From Platycnemis pennipes (taxonomy: Eukaryota; Arthropoda; Insecta; Odonata; Platycnemididae): 64,000 bases of DNA. The notes beneath the pieces are model-generated. The model was not told the origin of the DNA. It ran no database searches and worked only from the letters and a program-made list of their open reading frames with translations. Made by a program: the position numbers and the translations under genes. The stretch spans positions 41,944,354 through 42,008,353 of the forward strand of contig OW121849.1 in the NCBI GenBank assembly GCA_933228895.1, given 5' to 3'. Positions 23,335-35,254 of the stretch are shown here, piece by piece. Each line of letters begins with the position of its first letter. Position 1 is the stretch's first letter.

Positions 23335-23462
23335 TAAATGCGACAAAAGAGGCGATATCAACAGAGCTACGTTAATATGAAGAGGTTGGCCGATAAAGAA
23401 TCGATTGGAGGACTGCGTCAAACCAATCCTAGGATTGTTGACCGATGATGATGATGATCATC
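23335..23462 (+). repeat. 3' end of a GATGAT-tailed LINE
   Basis: End of the C-terminal coding region (ATGAAGAGGTTGGCCGATAA) followed by CTGCGTCAAACCAATCCTAG, GATTGTTGACC and a run of GATGAT units. It abuts the previous LINE fragment closely, so this stretch is a cluster of 3' ends. Confidence 0.78.
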
Positions 23463-23564
23463 AGCAGAGCGAGTACATAAGATCTGACCTTAGACTATAT
23501 ATTTGCCACGGTTATATTGTAACATAGAGCGAAATTTTATTCCTGTGATAAGCTCGGCATCCAT

Positions 23565-23640
23565 GGCAAATCGAGATTCGAACGCTCGACCCTTTGATTC
23601 ACAGAAGTCTGAGACCTTGCTGTGGCCAGAGCGCGATTTT
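23565..23640 (-). repeat. degenerate tRNA-derived SINE head
   Basis: GAGATTCGAACGC is the complement of a near-consensus B box; CTGTGGCCAGAGCGCG lies where the complement of the A box is expected. No target duplication seen. Confidence 0.4.
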
Positions 23641-23644
23641 ATTA

Positions 23645-24130
23645 ATTTTACTGAGAAAAATTATGTATGCCTTTAGCGGCATTTTTTTAAGGGTAGGTAT
23701 GCTCATAAGAGCCTGATTGATGGTTATTAGCGTAGAAAGCTGCCCAAATTTAACTCACTGCCCCAACCTTGCATGTATAACTAGCATATTTTACAATCAT
23801 GATATGTTCTATGCATGATTTCCTCTTCGTGATACTCCTAGTATTGCTTCTCCTTATTTTTTGCGCCAAATACTTCCACCTCAACGTTCAACCGAAAGTT
23901 CAATCAGCAATTTTGGTGTAAAATTTTTCTGTATGTTTTACAAAAAAAATGCTGAAATACCGAATCTCTGCATAGCGGGATTAGATCAACCGTAGCATTA
24001 AAGATTATGGGGAGTACCGCAAATCCGCGGTCGGGCTGGTATATTATTATTTTTTCAATCGCTAGTGAGCAGCCGAAAGGTAACGGTTTGTAGCCCGGCT
24101 TGGACACGGCTGTAAAAGTAATCTTCTTCA
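23645..24130. other. no gene recognised
   Basis: AT-rich. The 75-residue minus-strand ORF at 23904-24131 has no motif. Confidence 0.45.
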
Positions 24131-24138
24131 ATAACTAC

Positions 24139-24215
24139 AAAATACCCTGCAATCATTTGAATTTCAGTACGTGGCAGGGGGTGATTTCACCTCTCCATGC
24201 ACTCACAGTGACCAA
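24139..24215 (-). repeat. 3' end of the (GTAGAT)n LINE family, diverged
   Basis: AATACCCTGCAA, then ACGTGGCAGGGGGTGATTTC and CATGCACT: the inverted order of the family 3' UTR blocks, with more mismatches than the other copies. Confidence 0.55.
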
Positions 24216-24589
24216 ATAATAGGCTTCAAAGCTAACTTATCTATATTCACCTATAGAACACGGTACCTAACGTGTAACACAGGATTAGGATCTGTGGATT
24301 AAGCTTAAGTTTGAGGGTGCGGTAGTATATACTGAATTTAGAGCTTATTAAAACTTGTTTGTACTTCCACAAAGATGAACACCATTTTAAGCTAAATAAA
24401 ATCTTTTTTTGTCCACGATGGTCAATAAGATATCTGGTGTTCTAAATTGTCACCCTGAATTGGGTGACATGTGGGGAAACGTGAATGACATGTGAGGGAA
24501 GAACTTCAGTTAAAACCTTGACGTTCCCTCCAACACGGGAGCAATGATGATAATGAATGGCCACAGCTGATTGCAATCGTATTTTTTCC

Positions 24590-25440
24590 TCTCCCGGGCG
24601 TTTCTTAGTCGCGGTCTCTTATAAACAGGCATGCACTCATGTCGTATTGCACGCTAAATGGGTAGTCGCCCGGAAAGTACAGCCTAGAGTCTCAAGGGAA
24701 TTTCACATCTGATAAATCGTTTTCTTTCTATTCCAAGGCCTCCCCGCCGAAAAGTTTCTGGTGTGGGTACCCAGCCCTGAAGCTTTTTATCTAGGCACGC
24801 CATTAAAATTCTACGCCTGATCGAGAGATCCGAGAGCGCGCATAGGATCAACGTGACTTGGATGTGATTGCTAATCTCGAAAAACATTTTGCAGGTCGTT
24901 TTTCACGCGCCAAGGCCTCGGGTTTAGGAGTCGCCGCGCGGGGAAATTGATTAGTCGGGACAGCCAATGAAGAGGCCCGTTTCCCGCTGTTCTTTTTTTT
25001 CCACCAGCACTCCCCTTGTGCGCAAATCTTAAAAAGAGCGGCCTCGCGCCCGACGCTGTTTCGCGCGGGGCTGCTTGAACATGCAAATGATCCGAGGCTC
25101 GAATTCATGGCTGAACGAAAGGACTGACGCATAAGCCGCCGGCGGAGAAGTGCCGGGGGGATCCGTGCCCCCGGTTTGTGCGAGAAACGAAAGTGTCTCC
25201 TGAAAGGAGAGGGTCCTCTCGCTCGTGTGTGTTCAGGAAGGACGCGGCGATGGAAAGGGTCAGGGGGTAGGTTGGAAGAGGGAAAAGTTAGCCGGGAGGG
25301 AGGAAAATCGGTCCGGGGCGAGAGGGTGATTTTAAGCGCGCTGCCCTCCAAGCTACACGTCAAGGAAGATTTTCACCCAATTGGACACCCTTTCGGGATT
25401 GAGATGAGATTTTACGGAAAATAAGGGGAATAGTGTTTCG
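24590..25440. promoter_or_regulatory. GC/CpG-richer island
   Basis: Dense CpG at 24880-25340. The longest ORF here (171 residues, minus, 24848-25363) is rich in P, R and S without a recognisable domain and is best explained by the scarcity of stop codons in GC-rich DNA. A promoter or 5' exon is possible. Confidence 0.28.
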
Positions 25441-25444
25441 AAGA

Positions 25445-26335
25445 CTGTGTCATCGCGAACTTCACATCTTCATCCACATGACACCATGCGAGCCAACGAA
25501 AACGTGAGAGGATTCCGTTGGTAGGTCACCAGCCGTGTCGATAGAGTTAGAATATGAGGAAGTCAGGCAAAATTAATTGAAAGGGAGAAGAAATTTCCCC
25601 TGAAGGTATTGAACATCCTTTACATTTCAGCCGAGGATACTGAGTGGAAAAAAACGAAATGGGAAATCTTGATGTCTTATGGGGATGTTTTCTAATTTTT
25701 TGCACCTGTTTGTCCAATTGGTATAAATTTGGGAATAGAATCAGCAGCATAAGCCTCGAACCACTAAGATTTGAATTTATCAGTTATCGCGTACGACCTT
25801 CAAGTCTTCAATTTTTACCAATCAAGTCCCTCCAAGAGCACATTAAGACTTTCTACGCGCTTATGTGAATATTTTCTTCTTATTCATATTCACCTATTTC
25901 AGGGAAGTACCATAAAACATTCCCCAATAAAAGCATAAATAGCTGGACTCAGAGCCTTAAGACTACACCGGATGAGGCTTTACCACAGCGAGTAATATCT
26001 CTCTTCTTTTTTTGTTCGGGTGATTCCATAAATATTGTTAAATAAGTGATGGCCAACCAACGGACCTCATGGACCAGTGAAATATCTTTTAAGATACTGG
26101 CACCTACCTAAAAACTAATAAGTAAACAAGTTGTTCATAGATTTTGCTATGAAATAACACCACTGACTGACCTACCTTGTGTCAATGGCATAAAGAGGAT
26201 TCAAAATAGGTGCTGTGAAAGGGTGCAATAGACATAAAAATAGCAAGTAATGCCAACATTTCCTCACGGACCATCAAAAGTTTCTCGCAGACCAGTACGT
26301 TATCTCACACCGTCTTACCTAGTACCTTAATCTCA
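25445..26335. other. no gene recognised
   Basis: AT-rich. Short ORFs on both strands at 25.55-25.87 kb overlap each other and have no motif. Confidence 0.45.
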
Positions 26336-26339
26336 AGAA

Positions 26340-26425
26340 ATGCACAGCCTCCACCCTGAGCGGGATTTAACTTTGGGTTGCCAGACTGGCACACCGACAT
26401 GGCTATCACGGCCAGCTCCTAGTCT
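26340..26425 (-). repeat. tRNA-derived SINE head, diverged
   Basis: The complement reads GGCCGTGATAGCCATGTCGG, then CCAGTCTGGCAACC, then AAATCCCGCTCAGGGTG. The copy at 44275-44365 shares the order GATGGCC / B box / TCCCGCTCAGG, so the two belong to one family. Confidence 0.55.
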
Positions 26426-26579
26426 TGTGAAAAAGAATTAATATACATGGATATCGGGCTGAGAATTATGAAAGCAAAAATGAAATATTTGGCTCCCAGT
26501 TATGAGGAAACATAGTAACCCCTTCAGCTTGGATTAAAACACGGTGTCATCAACTCTGAGGATCACAACCGGACGCGGT

Positions 26580-26835
26580 CCTCTCAGGTTCACTAACCTC
26601 GGGATGGCGGACGGAAGAAGGTTTTCGGTGAACGGCTTGTAAGGATAGGCCAAGTAGGAGGAGAATCGTGGGAATGGGAGGGGTGGGGAGTGAAGGAGGG
26701 AAGCAGGAAGGGCGTGGCGTGAAAGGAAGTGAGAGACAGAGAGAGTGCGAGAGAAAGAGAGCCTAAGGGAAGCAAGCGGGTGAGACGAGGGAGGATGGCG
26801 TAGGTCGAGACTCAAAGGAGAAGGAAGCATTTCCA
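26580..26835 (+). repeat. purine-rich tract
   Basis: G/A-rich with GAGAGA and GGGAGG runs. The 144-residue minus-strand ORF across it (rich in S, P, L, F and H) is a composition artefact. Confidence 0.5.
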
Positions 26836-26839
26836 TAAT

Positions 26840-27475
26840 CAATAAAAGGATAGAGTCACACAAGATCTTGAAGACATCCGTGGAACAAGAAGACTTCATC
26901 CGGCGATGAAAGCCCCAAAAATGATAACCGCTAAAGATGCAAAAGAAACTGTACTCGCTTTCCACCAATGATGCTTATCATGTCAATGTTCAAGTCCTTT
27001 TAATATCAAAGAGGTGTTTAACACACGGCAACATCATTGGCTAATTGTTGGTAGTTCCGTAAATTTTTGGAATCCAATAAATATTTGCAGCAAGTGAAGT
27101 TGGAATTCAAGGATCACGTACATGATTATTTCTCTGTGGAATATTTGCTATGAAGTTGGAATGTTTGAAAGTCAATGTTTTGTGGTTTCTACAATGCATG
27201 GTGTCACCGGTAACGAATCATAGGCAGGCTACATATAGGCAGAAAAAGGGGAATCCTAAACGGGGTTTGGTATTTGCGAAACTTCACTTAAAACAAACGG
27301 TAAGTTGGTAGACGAAATGCTGTTTAAAAATAATTTTCACATCACATATATGAAAGGTAGGATCTGTATAGGAGAAGTTGGACAGAGGAATTTTGGTGTA
27401 TGATGTAAGCATGAAATGCAGTCATCAAGCAGAAGGCTGATTTGATGAATGGAGGTCAAAGAATTCCGCTGTGAG
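26840..27475. other. no gene recognised
   Basis: AT-rich, no ORF of note and no repeat I can name. Confidence 0.45.
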
Positions 27476-27489
27476 CCTTAAGGGCTAGG

Positions 27490-27645
27490 ATATGTACCAT
27501 CAGTGAGCATAATAGGCAGCATAGTAAAGGGATAGGTAGGTGAAATATTGTTTGAGTATTCAGCAGTGTACCAAGCTTGTTTTGACAATACTAACCCACG
27601 CATGCTAGGGAAATAAGGATAAATATATTTAGAGAATTAACAATT
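27490..27645 (+). repeat. LINE scrap of the (GTAGAT)n family
   Basis: The frame contains NRQHSKGIGR, matching NRQHRKGIGR near the C-terminus of the LINE at 3.2 kb, followed by a stop and weak continuation. It ends in sequence (AAATATATTTAGAGAA) also found after the related fragment at 23.07 kb. Confidence 0.6.
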
Positions 27646-27734
27646 TCCGTGCACGCTTCTGCTTCCAATAATTCTTTCACCGGTGAATCACACCGATTTT
27701 TTACCAACGATGCAGGCCCATATATATAAGATAT

Positions 27735-27800
27735 AAATCAACCGGATTTGAACTGGGTTCCACCATCCAGCGGAAGTGTACTCAATTCAGTGTTAAGCAA
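27735..27800 (-). repeat. degenerate tRNA-derived SINE head
   Basis: CCGGATTTGAACTGG is the complement of a B box; a tRNA-like stretch continues to about 27790. Confidence 0.35.
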
Positions 27801-28900
27801 TGAAACATGATTAAGAGAGGATTCAGCTTCCGAGTATTCGTCCATTTCTGGCAACAAAATGCGGTATATTAACTCCAGTTATAAAAAATCTGACTCGATT
27901 AAGTAGCATGTTTGGGAGAGGAACGAATAAGAAGTGCGCAAGATTTTTTCCACAACAACTCCACGAGAAAAAGATAAACTTTCTGAATTTATGGAATGTG
28001 TTTGGAAGGGAATCGAGAGACTAAAGTTATAAAAAACACAGAAAGCAATGGAATACCAAAGTTTAATCGACTATATCCTGGGTATGTCACCGAGAGAATG
28101 GATGACTTGATGCTGGTAAGATGTATTTTACTGAAATTGCCTATTTGAGAAAAGCATCTTCAAGATATGGAAGTTGCTGTAATACGGTGGCGGGGAGTGG
28201 ACGACTTTGTAACCGTAATGCTCAGCAAGTGGATATTGGCAATCCATATGAACGAAACTAAGCTATCGCACAGCAATGAAGTTAAAAATAAAATTCTTCA
28301 TCTACTAACTTTTAAATAATTTTAGTGTTAAGACAGTTTTATCTCATCCATCTCACTTACTTCGTCAAAATAAAAATAAATGAATTTACATCTTAATTTA
28401 GTGTGGGAAACGGATTCATGTTTGAAATACGAATGATACACTATGACCGATTGGAAGAAATAAGAATCGAGGAAGCACGTAGAAATAGGCTGAGGAAGAT
28501 CCACAAGGAGCAAATAACGAAATAGAATGATAGTATGGCAAACTCCCCTACATGGATTCATAAGCATCAACGAAGAGAGTACAAAGAACAAAAGGTCCCA
28601 CGAGGGAGGCAACGGGGTGAATACTGGAAGGGACCTTGGAGGCTCAGTAAAGAGATACGATGGGGAGAAGAGCAATCAGGGAGTAAAGGGAATCGACATC
28701 GGAAAGAACTGAAGGATGTATTCCGCAGGTAACCAATCTTGGCAGTGAAATGCTTACCTATGTGATGATACAGGTACGACATGACACCGTTGACTGCGCA
28801 CTGAATGCGGTTCGGGTAGTGTCGTTATTGAGATGGCTTCCTCGTTAAGATGAAAGAGACGTAAGAAATTAAATTTTCCCGAGAAAAAAAACTCGACTTC
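27800..28900. other. no gene recognised
   Basis: ORFs at 28.33-28.78 kb are open on both strands and in several frames at once with no recognisable content. Confidence 0.4.
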
Positions 28901-28904
28901 CACG

Positions 28905-29420
28905 ATACCCACTCAATGGCGGGACAGGGATGAGAGGTAAAGGAATGAGAAGAGGAGGAGGTGGAGGGTGGGAGTCGGTGCAGAGGGCGTCCCGGAGGGA
29001 TGGACAGAAGGGAAAAAGGAGCGAGGGAGTGGATGGGATGCATGTGTGTTATTATGGGGAGAAAAACAAGCGGGAGCGAGAGGATCCGCAGGTGCTCTCT
29101 CAACGTGAGGGGAAGGAGGGATAGCAGCGGTCTAGTGTAGCTGTGCTATCAGCTGTGGGAAGCGATTCGCGGGGTCGGCTTCGGGAGCGGTGGGCGGGCG
29201 ACGTCGCCTCAGTGCGGGACGCCGTCCGTCCGTCCCGGGGCTCTCCTCTCTCGTGGGGGAGGAGGAAGGAGCTCGTCCGCGGATGTATCCGCGCCGCGGC
29301 GTTGCCGGGCAAGGAGCGGGGACCCCTCGCGGCGGGAGCCGGGCGATCCGCCGGGAGAAAACGGAGAGCCCCGTCGCGGAAAATCCGAGTTGAAGTTTTT
29401 GATGTATTTTTCTCGATTTT
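28905..29420 (+). promoter_or_regulatory. strong CpG island, candidate promoter or first exon
   Basis: From about 29120 to 29390 this is the most GC- and CpG-rich stretch of the window, preceded by a purine-rich lead-in. It includes TCAGTGCGGGACG at about 29208, an arthropod-type initiator (TCAGT), and a small perfect hairpin CGCGGAT/ATCCGCG at 29277-29292. ORFs cross it on both strands (113 residues plus, 29143-29484), rich in R, G and A, and unreliable for that reason. The sharp return to AT-rich DNA at about 29395 would suit the end of a 5' exon. No downstream exon could be matched. Confidence 0.4.
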
Positions 29421-29424
29421 AACT

Positions 29425-31900
29425 CCTTCTACCGGTTCAACGGTGAAAAGAATGAAAATCGCTATAATTTCCCTACACTATTGATATTGTAATATCAGAG
29501 TGTACCATTTTTGTTCGTAAAAAAAGTCAAACATTTCGATTTATTGGCCAGTTTTCTTTAATTTCCACCCACTGTGCATCGCTGCTGAAATCACCAGCTG
29601 CCAATAATATACGCATCATATTATCAGGCAGTTTCTCTCGCGTAGGATGATAGATTGAAGTTAGAGGTCCCATTCAATACGAAGCTGGGTTATTTTCTAA
29701 GTGACTTACTCTACATAAACAGTAAAACCAGTAATACGGTTACTGACAACAGAAATGCGTGGACTGGATCAGGTTGATATGGTGGGAAGAGTGATGGATT
29801 TCCACCTCTTCCCAGGTCAACTACACTGAGGACCCCCTTGACGCCTTTCGTTGGCTAATGCCTACACCGGATTTCACTTCGCCGTTACTCTATTCCCTGC
29901 AAGTTTCCTACCTCATCACAAATATTCACCTACGTATAGTCAATGTCACAAATGACCTTAGTTGTTGGTCCCTACCTCAAATAACGATAACAAAAGGATT
30001 GTGCGCGTGACAATAGGACACACCCTATCTCGCATACTCCTGCAGTAGCTCCGCATGCATATTTGGACATTGCTTACATTGGTTGTAATCATGATGTATT
30101 GCACGAATATTAAGAAAGAAATTTCCTTGGTAACATGTAAAGCAACTGGAGACGGAATGTAATGGGAAGAGAGAAATAGAAACAAATATAACTTTGTTAA
30201 AATCGATTTTAAAAGCCTGAAAGATAACAAACTACTGAAATCCAGGTCGTAAATATATATATATTATTTTTTTGAACAAATTCTTTTCTATGGAGGGAAC
30301 CCAGACATGTAAATTCTAAATAAAGTACATTTTGTTTTATGACGTCAGCCCGCGTATTTTTTTAACAGACCTCGTATATTTTGAGAAATCGGTACGGTAT
30401 CACGGCAATTATTACATCCTTTTTTGGCATACTATCTTCGTGGCTAATTATATGATTTATGTGGCATGAATGGCGTATTCCTGACGGTTCTAAAACACTA
30501 CTGTGCCTGCACGTTTAAATCTAGAAATATTGTGGCTTAATATTTAAGCTTAGTAGTGCAAATATTAAATAATTTTTAACGTTTTTTCCCTGACACTGGG
30601 CCTTCTTCAGCTGGACAAACTATGAAAAAAATCTAAATGAAATTAATTACCTTGTTTTGCACAAGCATATTGCAATGCTAACACATATGGTCAGTGAAGA
30701 GTTTTGTTTCAAATATAAAAATCCTTATTTATGAATGCACTATTATTTTCCCTGTCGAGGATAGAACCCTAAAAGCGTTACATAAAACCGTTCTAGAATT
30801 AAGTTTCACCATTGACTGCTTTGATAATAATGATATGTTACTCCTACAACAAATAAAAGTTAGGGCTATGAAGTTCAAGTTCTCCCATATGGAATTCATC
30901 ACATGAACTCATTGACGTTACCAATGTTTGATTTAGAAAAATTTTCCTCGATCACCAATTGATTGACAGACATTGCTTATTGCAACTAATTTTGAGTTCG
31001 ACCTTGTATCTCCAATACAATGAACCTTGTTTAGGGAATATTTGGGTGAAGTATATGTTTTGGCATCGACTTTTTAAGATAATGACATGTAAACGTATGC
31101 CAGACCACTAAATGACTTCCTATCAGCTATTATCATTGGAGAAACTGGACCTTGGAAATATATATAAGCTACCTGCGATAAATTGCTTTCCCGTCCGCTC
31201 AGAAAAAACATTTCTTACATAAATGGTGATTGAAATAGTCGAGCCAACAGCTTATGACTTTGCCGGGTAACTATTTAAAGTAGAACTCGAAATTTTCCTT
31301 TCTATTTATTCGCTGTCATTTTCGATTAGTAAAAGGTTTCAAGGCTGTCATAAAGAAATGACCTCCATTTATAATAGTATGACGTCTGCCTAGATTGTTT
31401 TCTTTCTAGTGCGATTTTCAGTTTCTCACAGCTGATAGTATCTCAATCCCATAGTATCACAATACCACGCATGCTATGAAACTACGAGCACCACCAGAGC
31501 AAATATACTACTCACCCGACTTGATTCACACCTTAGTCCAAACAATCCGTCTGGAACGTTCACGTAGCATCTCAAAGACTGACTTGAGTCCGTATCTCGA
31601 AGACGGACTTTTGATAAAGCAGATAATGACTCTATATGAACTCCAAAATCTCTATCCGGGAGTGTTAGCCTGTTATGTGCAAGGAGCAGCTTGTAGCTAA
31701 GATCGATAAAACGCATTGCAAATGGACTGCAAATTGGATTGCAAATGACAGCAATCGCAGCAGTAAACCCTTGTAAAGATGACGAATGAAATAGCTGAGC
31801 AAGTGATTTCATGCCAGATGATAAAGGGGAGTATATTTAATGGAAAGTACGGGAAGCCTGAGGAGAGGAAATAGGAACCAGAGGAACAATAAAAGAAGGA
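29425..31900. other. no gene recognised
   Basis: AT-rich. ORFs up to 112 residues near 31.5 kb lie in both orientations over the same bases and carry no motif. Confidence 0.45.
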
Positions 31901-31907
31901 ACCGACG

Positions 31908-32430
31908 CACCGTTGTAGGAAATCGAAAATTTCTGGACAAAATTCAAAAATAGCTTTTTTTGAGATATGGACTTGAAACTTCACACAAATACTCACAAAA
32001 GATTGATAAATCAGGAATAGTACGTCAATTTTCATGATTATCAACCGGTAGCTTTAAACAGGGGATCAAACATTACCAAATTTCCAAAAAACTCCCGACT
32101 TCCTGTTTCTCCGAATATCTTCAAAGTTATGTTGATGGTGTCTTTGCGGGAGGAATTTGATCGAATAAAAAATGATATGGTCTATTAAGACAATGCTTTT
32201 CCTTTACTATGCTTTAGTTTCGAAGATTTGTTAAAACATTTGTGTGATATTACGTTACAAAATGGCGGAAGCTGTTTTTGGACAAAATTTCACATAAAGT
32301 AGAGAATACCTAGAATTTTAGGGAGAGACCTGTCAAGTGACTCATATCAGAGCGATTGTAGAAGACTTTTAAATACGAAACTGAAGAGAAACAAATAATA
32401 ATTTCGCGACGCCAAAAAATATATATGATT
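31908..32430 (+). repeat. Transib left terminal inverted repeat
   Basis: About 523 bp, pairing with 35480-36000 with scattered mismatches. Starts CACCGTTGTAGGAAATCG. Confidence 0.9.
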
Positions 32431-32689
32431 CTGTATGGACGAAAATGGTGAGAATGTTGTATCGAGCGAGTGGATAATTGTACGCGTATTTGCGTTCAAG
32501 TTATTTTTGTTGCGAACGTTCGGGAAACATACTTCTTATTTACGGCCTTTAACCAAAAAAGTGTGCAGTAGTCTTGTGGACCATGCATCCTTCTAGAAAG
32601 ACACCGCCTGGGATTGCTTTGTATCCCTTTTGCCCCACTGCCTGCACGCACGCGCTAAAAGATGCACCGAAGAGGTCACAGTCCAAGCC

Positions 32690-32778
32690 CCTGTCCCCCC
32701 CCCAAAAAGGGTCGTGCGAAAAGGGACATTTATGACCTTGCGGAACCTTTGACTGCCATAAGCGGGAACATCAAGTGA
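32690..32778 (+). repeat. inner inverted block of the Transib, left copy (coding-like)
   Basis: Inverted partner of 35255-35335. In the plus frame it reads PKKGRAKRDIYDLAEPLT and on to a TGA at 32776-32778. The right copy on the minus strand keeps nearly the same peptide. The stretch between this block and the outer arm does not pair, so it is not simply a longer TIR. Confidence 0.65.
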
Positions 32779-33226
32779 AGCATGTGCAACCCCTTCAAGA
32801 AATACATTTTTGTAAATCAGCCCTATCTTTGCAGTGGTGAAAGAAGGTCTTGTAGATTGTAATTATGCTTGTGATTGATTTTGCATTAAAGTGTGTGTCG
32901 AGCCTCTTACACTTTTGGCAGCTTTTCCTGTTCTTTGGTCAGCAGTGATTTATATTTATTCGTCTGGTTACTCTTTTATAGGGTATGCTGTATATTGTTT
33001 TTGTTTCTGTAGAAATTTGTAGCTATGAGACCGCTCCTATAATTTTTTTTCATTGAAATGTCGTTAAGTGACTTGAAATATTTTCATTAGAATACCCTTC
33101 TCAGAGCATCTTTTACTGCGTTCACTACCGTATCAATTTAATTAATAGTGACGAAAACGTGAATTTTGTCATCATTTTCTTGATCAATTGTGATCATACA
33201 GGTCACTTAAGAAATTTTATTATTTA

Positions 33227-33577
33227 ATGGCTGGTTTTCAAGTCTTACGCCTTGAGCTCCATGAAAAACTTTGCGAGGTGAAGAAAAAGTCAATAACTGA
33301 GAAGAAAGAGTATTTGTTGGAATTTATAACAGGAAGATTCAATTTGGCAGAACATACAAACGCTTTGAATTCTCTAAGTGTTTGCTTACGGAAACGTTTT
33401 TTGATACCATACCTAAAAAGGTGGGAGGAGAGCTGTCGTAATAATGACGAATTCATTAGACGAAATAATAAACGGTTAAAGGAGTGCATTAAATTTCCTA
33501 ACATTGTACTAACGTATTTACCAAGTACCTCTACACCTGTTGTTATGTATTTTCGGATATGTGCTGACCTTTCCTAA
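33227..33577 (+). pseudogene. Transib transposase, N-terminal exon
   Basis: 116-residue ORF beginning MAGFQVLRLELHEKL, basic and helical (many K, R, E and L) with FITGRFNLAEHTNALNSL. By position it is the N-terminal part of the transposase, upstream of an AT-rich stretch ending in a splice-acceptor-like CGCGCAACAG at 33670. I infer its role from position and strand, since this part of Transib proteins is poorly conserved. The last 15-20 residues may be intron read-through. Confidence 0.55.
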
Positions 33578-33670
33578 TACTAAATTTTTTATAAAGTTTA
33601 ACTAAACAATTTTGCAACTCACAACTTTGTATTTGAATAAATTATCAATATTTTACTACGCGCAACAGGA

Positions 33671-34163
33671 CGGCCGGAAAAAGATTTTCACACTTCCTGT
33701 GATAGAACAAAAAGAAGAAAAGTTCAAAGACTTAAAACTACTGCCTCTATTGCGGAAAATCACGTTAGCTACCATAAGTCTAAAGGAGAAAGGGGACATT
33801 TCGGCAGCTAAATTACTGACGGAAATAACAACTAAAACACCAACGAGGGCAACAAGAGTCCTATCGAAGTGGAGGAAAATTAATGTTGTCCAAACTGAGA
33901 TGACTGTTGAGAAGGCTTTATCCCTTATTATTTCCCCGGAGTTGACCAAGAGTCAATACATAACTCTGCGTAGCACAGCCTTAAGCCACGGGCATGACTT
34001 ATACCCCAGCTATGACCGAGTAATACGAGCTAAAAGCTAAGTTTACCCGGAAGGAATAGTAGTCACAGAAAATATGTGCGAAGTAAATCTTCAAGCTCTT
34101 CTGAATCACACTGCATCACGGATCCTGGCGTGTTTCCTCAACTCAACCATTGGGAGAGAATAA
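33671..34163 (+). pseudogene. Transib transposase, middle piece before the catalytic core
   Basis: After the acceptor-like CAG at 33668-33670 the frame reads through KWRKINVVQTEMTVEKALSL and LTKSQYITLRSTALSHGHDL to YPSYDRVIRAKS, where a TAA (34038-34040) stands. The same frame goes on as VYPEGIVVTENM, then NLQALLNHTASRI, to a second stop at 34161-34163. The order LTK-QY, LR, YPSY, K-CYP, LL-HTA-R is that of the Transib region just upstream of the first catalytic aspartate. The first stop replaces the residue or two between K-S and V-Y-P. Confidence 0.75.
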
Positions 34164-34418
34164 ATAAATAAATTTGGGGGAAAATAAATTGACCAATGAC
34201 GGCAACACAGCAAGACGATTTTTTTATTCTCCAAAACTGGTAAGTATCAGAAATAACAGGTACTCTTACATATAACTTTATCAGCCCAGCAATAGCAGTT
34301 TATGCATCTATTTAATGTAAATCTTGTATGAACACTTTCCGAATATGAAGAAGTAAGTTTATTAGCTGAAGCACTTTATGTCCAGGTTAATATATTTATT
34401 TTAACACTTAAATTTCAG

Positions 34419-34905
34419 GAATTAACGACGAACTCCTGAAAAGAGCAGCAACCGTATTAAAAGCAATATCGAGTGGTCTACCAATCAATTACGAGGTATT
34501 TACTCAATACTGCCATAGAACTGCCGCATTATACGTGGAACTTTATCCCTGGTATTACATGCCACCCACGGTGCATAAAGTTCTTTTGCATGGAGGTGAA
34601 ATTTCGATAAATATGATAATTCCTTTAGGTCAGCTTTCGGAAAGGCAATAGAGGCCAGAAACAAAGACACCAGAAGGTTCCGAGAATGATTCACCAGGAA
34701 GCACTCTAGGATCGCCACTAGCGACGGCTTATTCAAAAGACTGCTGATCACATCCGATCCATTTATTAACTCCTCCACCCCATTAACGCCGAAGAGAAGT
34801 AGGAGGCTGCCTAAAGAATTGAGAGAACTAATAATCGTGGATGATAAGGAAGAAGAAGCACTGGATTCTAACAGTGATGAAGATGAGGATATGTCAGAGG
34901 AGTAA
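34419..34905 (+). pseudogene. Transib transposase, C-terminal piece
   Basis: Preceded by an acceptor-like AAATTTCAG ending at 34418. The frame reads LLKRAATVLKAISSG, CHRTAALYVELYPWYYMPPT, VHKVLLHGGE, PLGQLSE, then shifts by one base near 34645 and continues as AIEARNKDTRRFRE, a TGA at 34687-34689, FTRKHSRIATSDGLFKRLLI, SDPF, and an acidic tail ending EDMSEE at a TAA (34903-34905). This matches the RAG1 C-terminal core, where the third catalytic residue (E962 in mouse RAG1) sits in the SE-x-NE-x-x-NK region. The 255 bp between this piece and the previous one cannot hold the part carrying the first two catalytic aspartates, so the core is deleted. Confidence 0.8.
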
Positions 34906-35254
34906 TTGTTTATATATTCCTTCCCTATTTGATAACTTACTGTAGAGACTATGTTCCTGAAAAATGTGAAAGCAATTAGTGGCGAAGTTTGAAAATCGGA
35001 ATAAACGGCAATATTTGTTAACTTAGATTTAACCATTTAACGTCAGGGAAAAGGAATCAGAGAGAAATGGTGAGTTTCTTGGTTTGACTAATAGAGTTCT
35101 AAAGATGTCTTAACAAATGCCGCAACTGTTTCTTTTTTGTTTGCTTTCTGAATATATTTTTCAAATGCCGCGACAGCTGCAGCAATGCCACTTGAGTCTA
35201 AATTTTACTAAGTGACATATCAACATATTACAAACAGAAAAGGTTCCACGGATA

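Noticed and set aside
24848..25363. 171-residue minus-strand ORF
   Set aside because: Lies in a CpG-rich island where stops are rare; rich in P, R and S, no domain, and other frames are open too.
26534..26968. 144-residue minus ORF
   Set aside because: Crosses a purine-rich tract; low-complexity composition and no motif.
34500..35036. 178-residue minus-strand ORF rich in serine
   Set aside because: Antisense of the Transib C-terminal piece; the serine run is the complement of the acidic tail codons.
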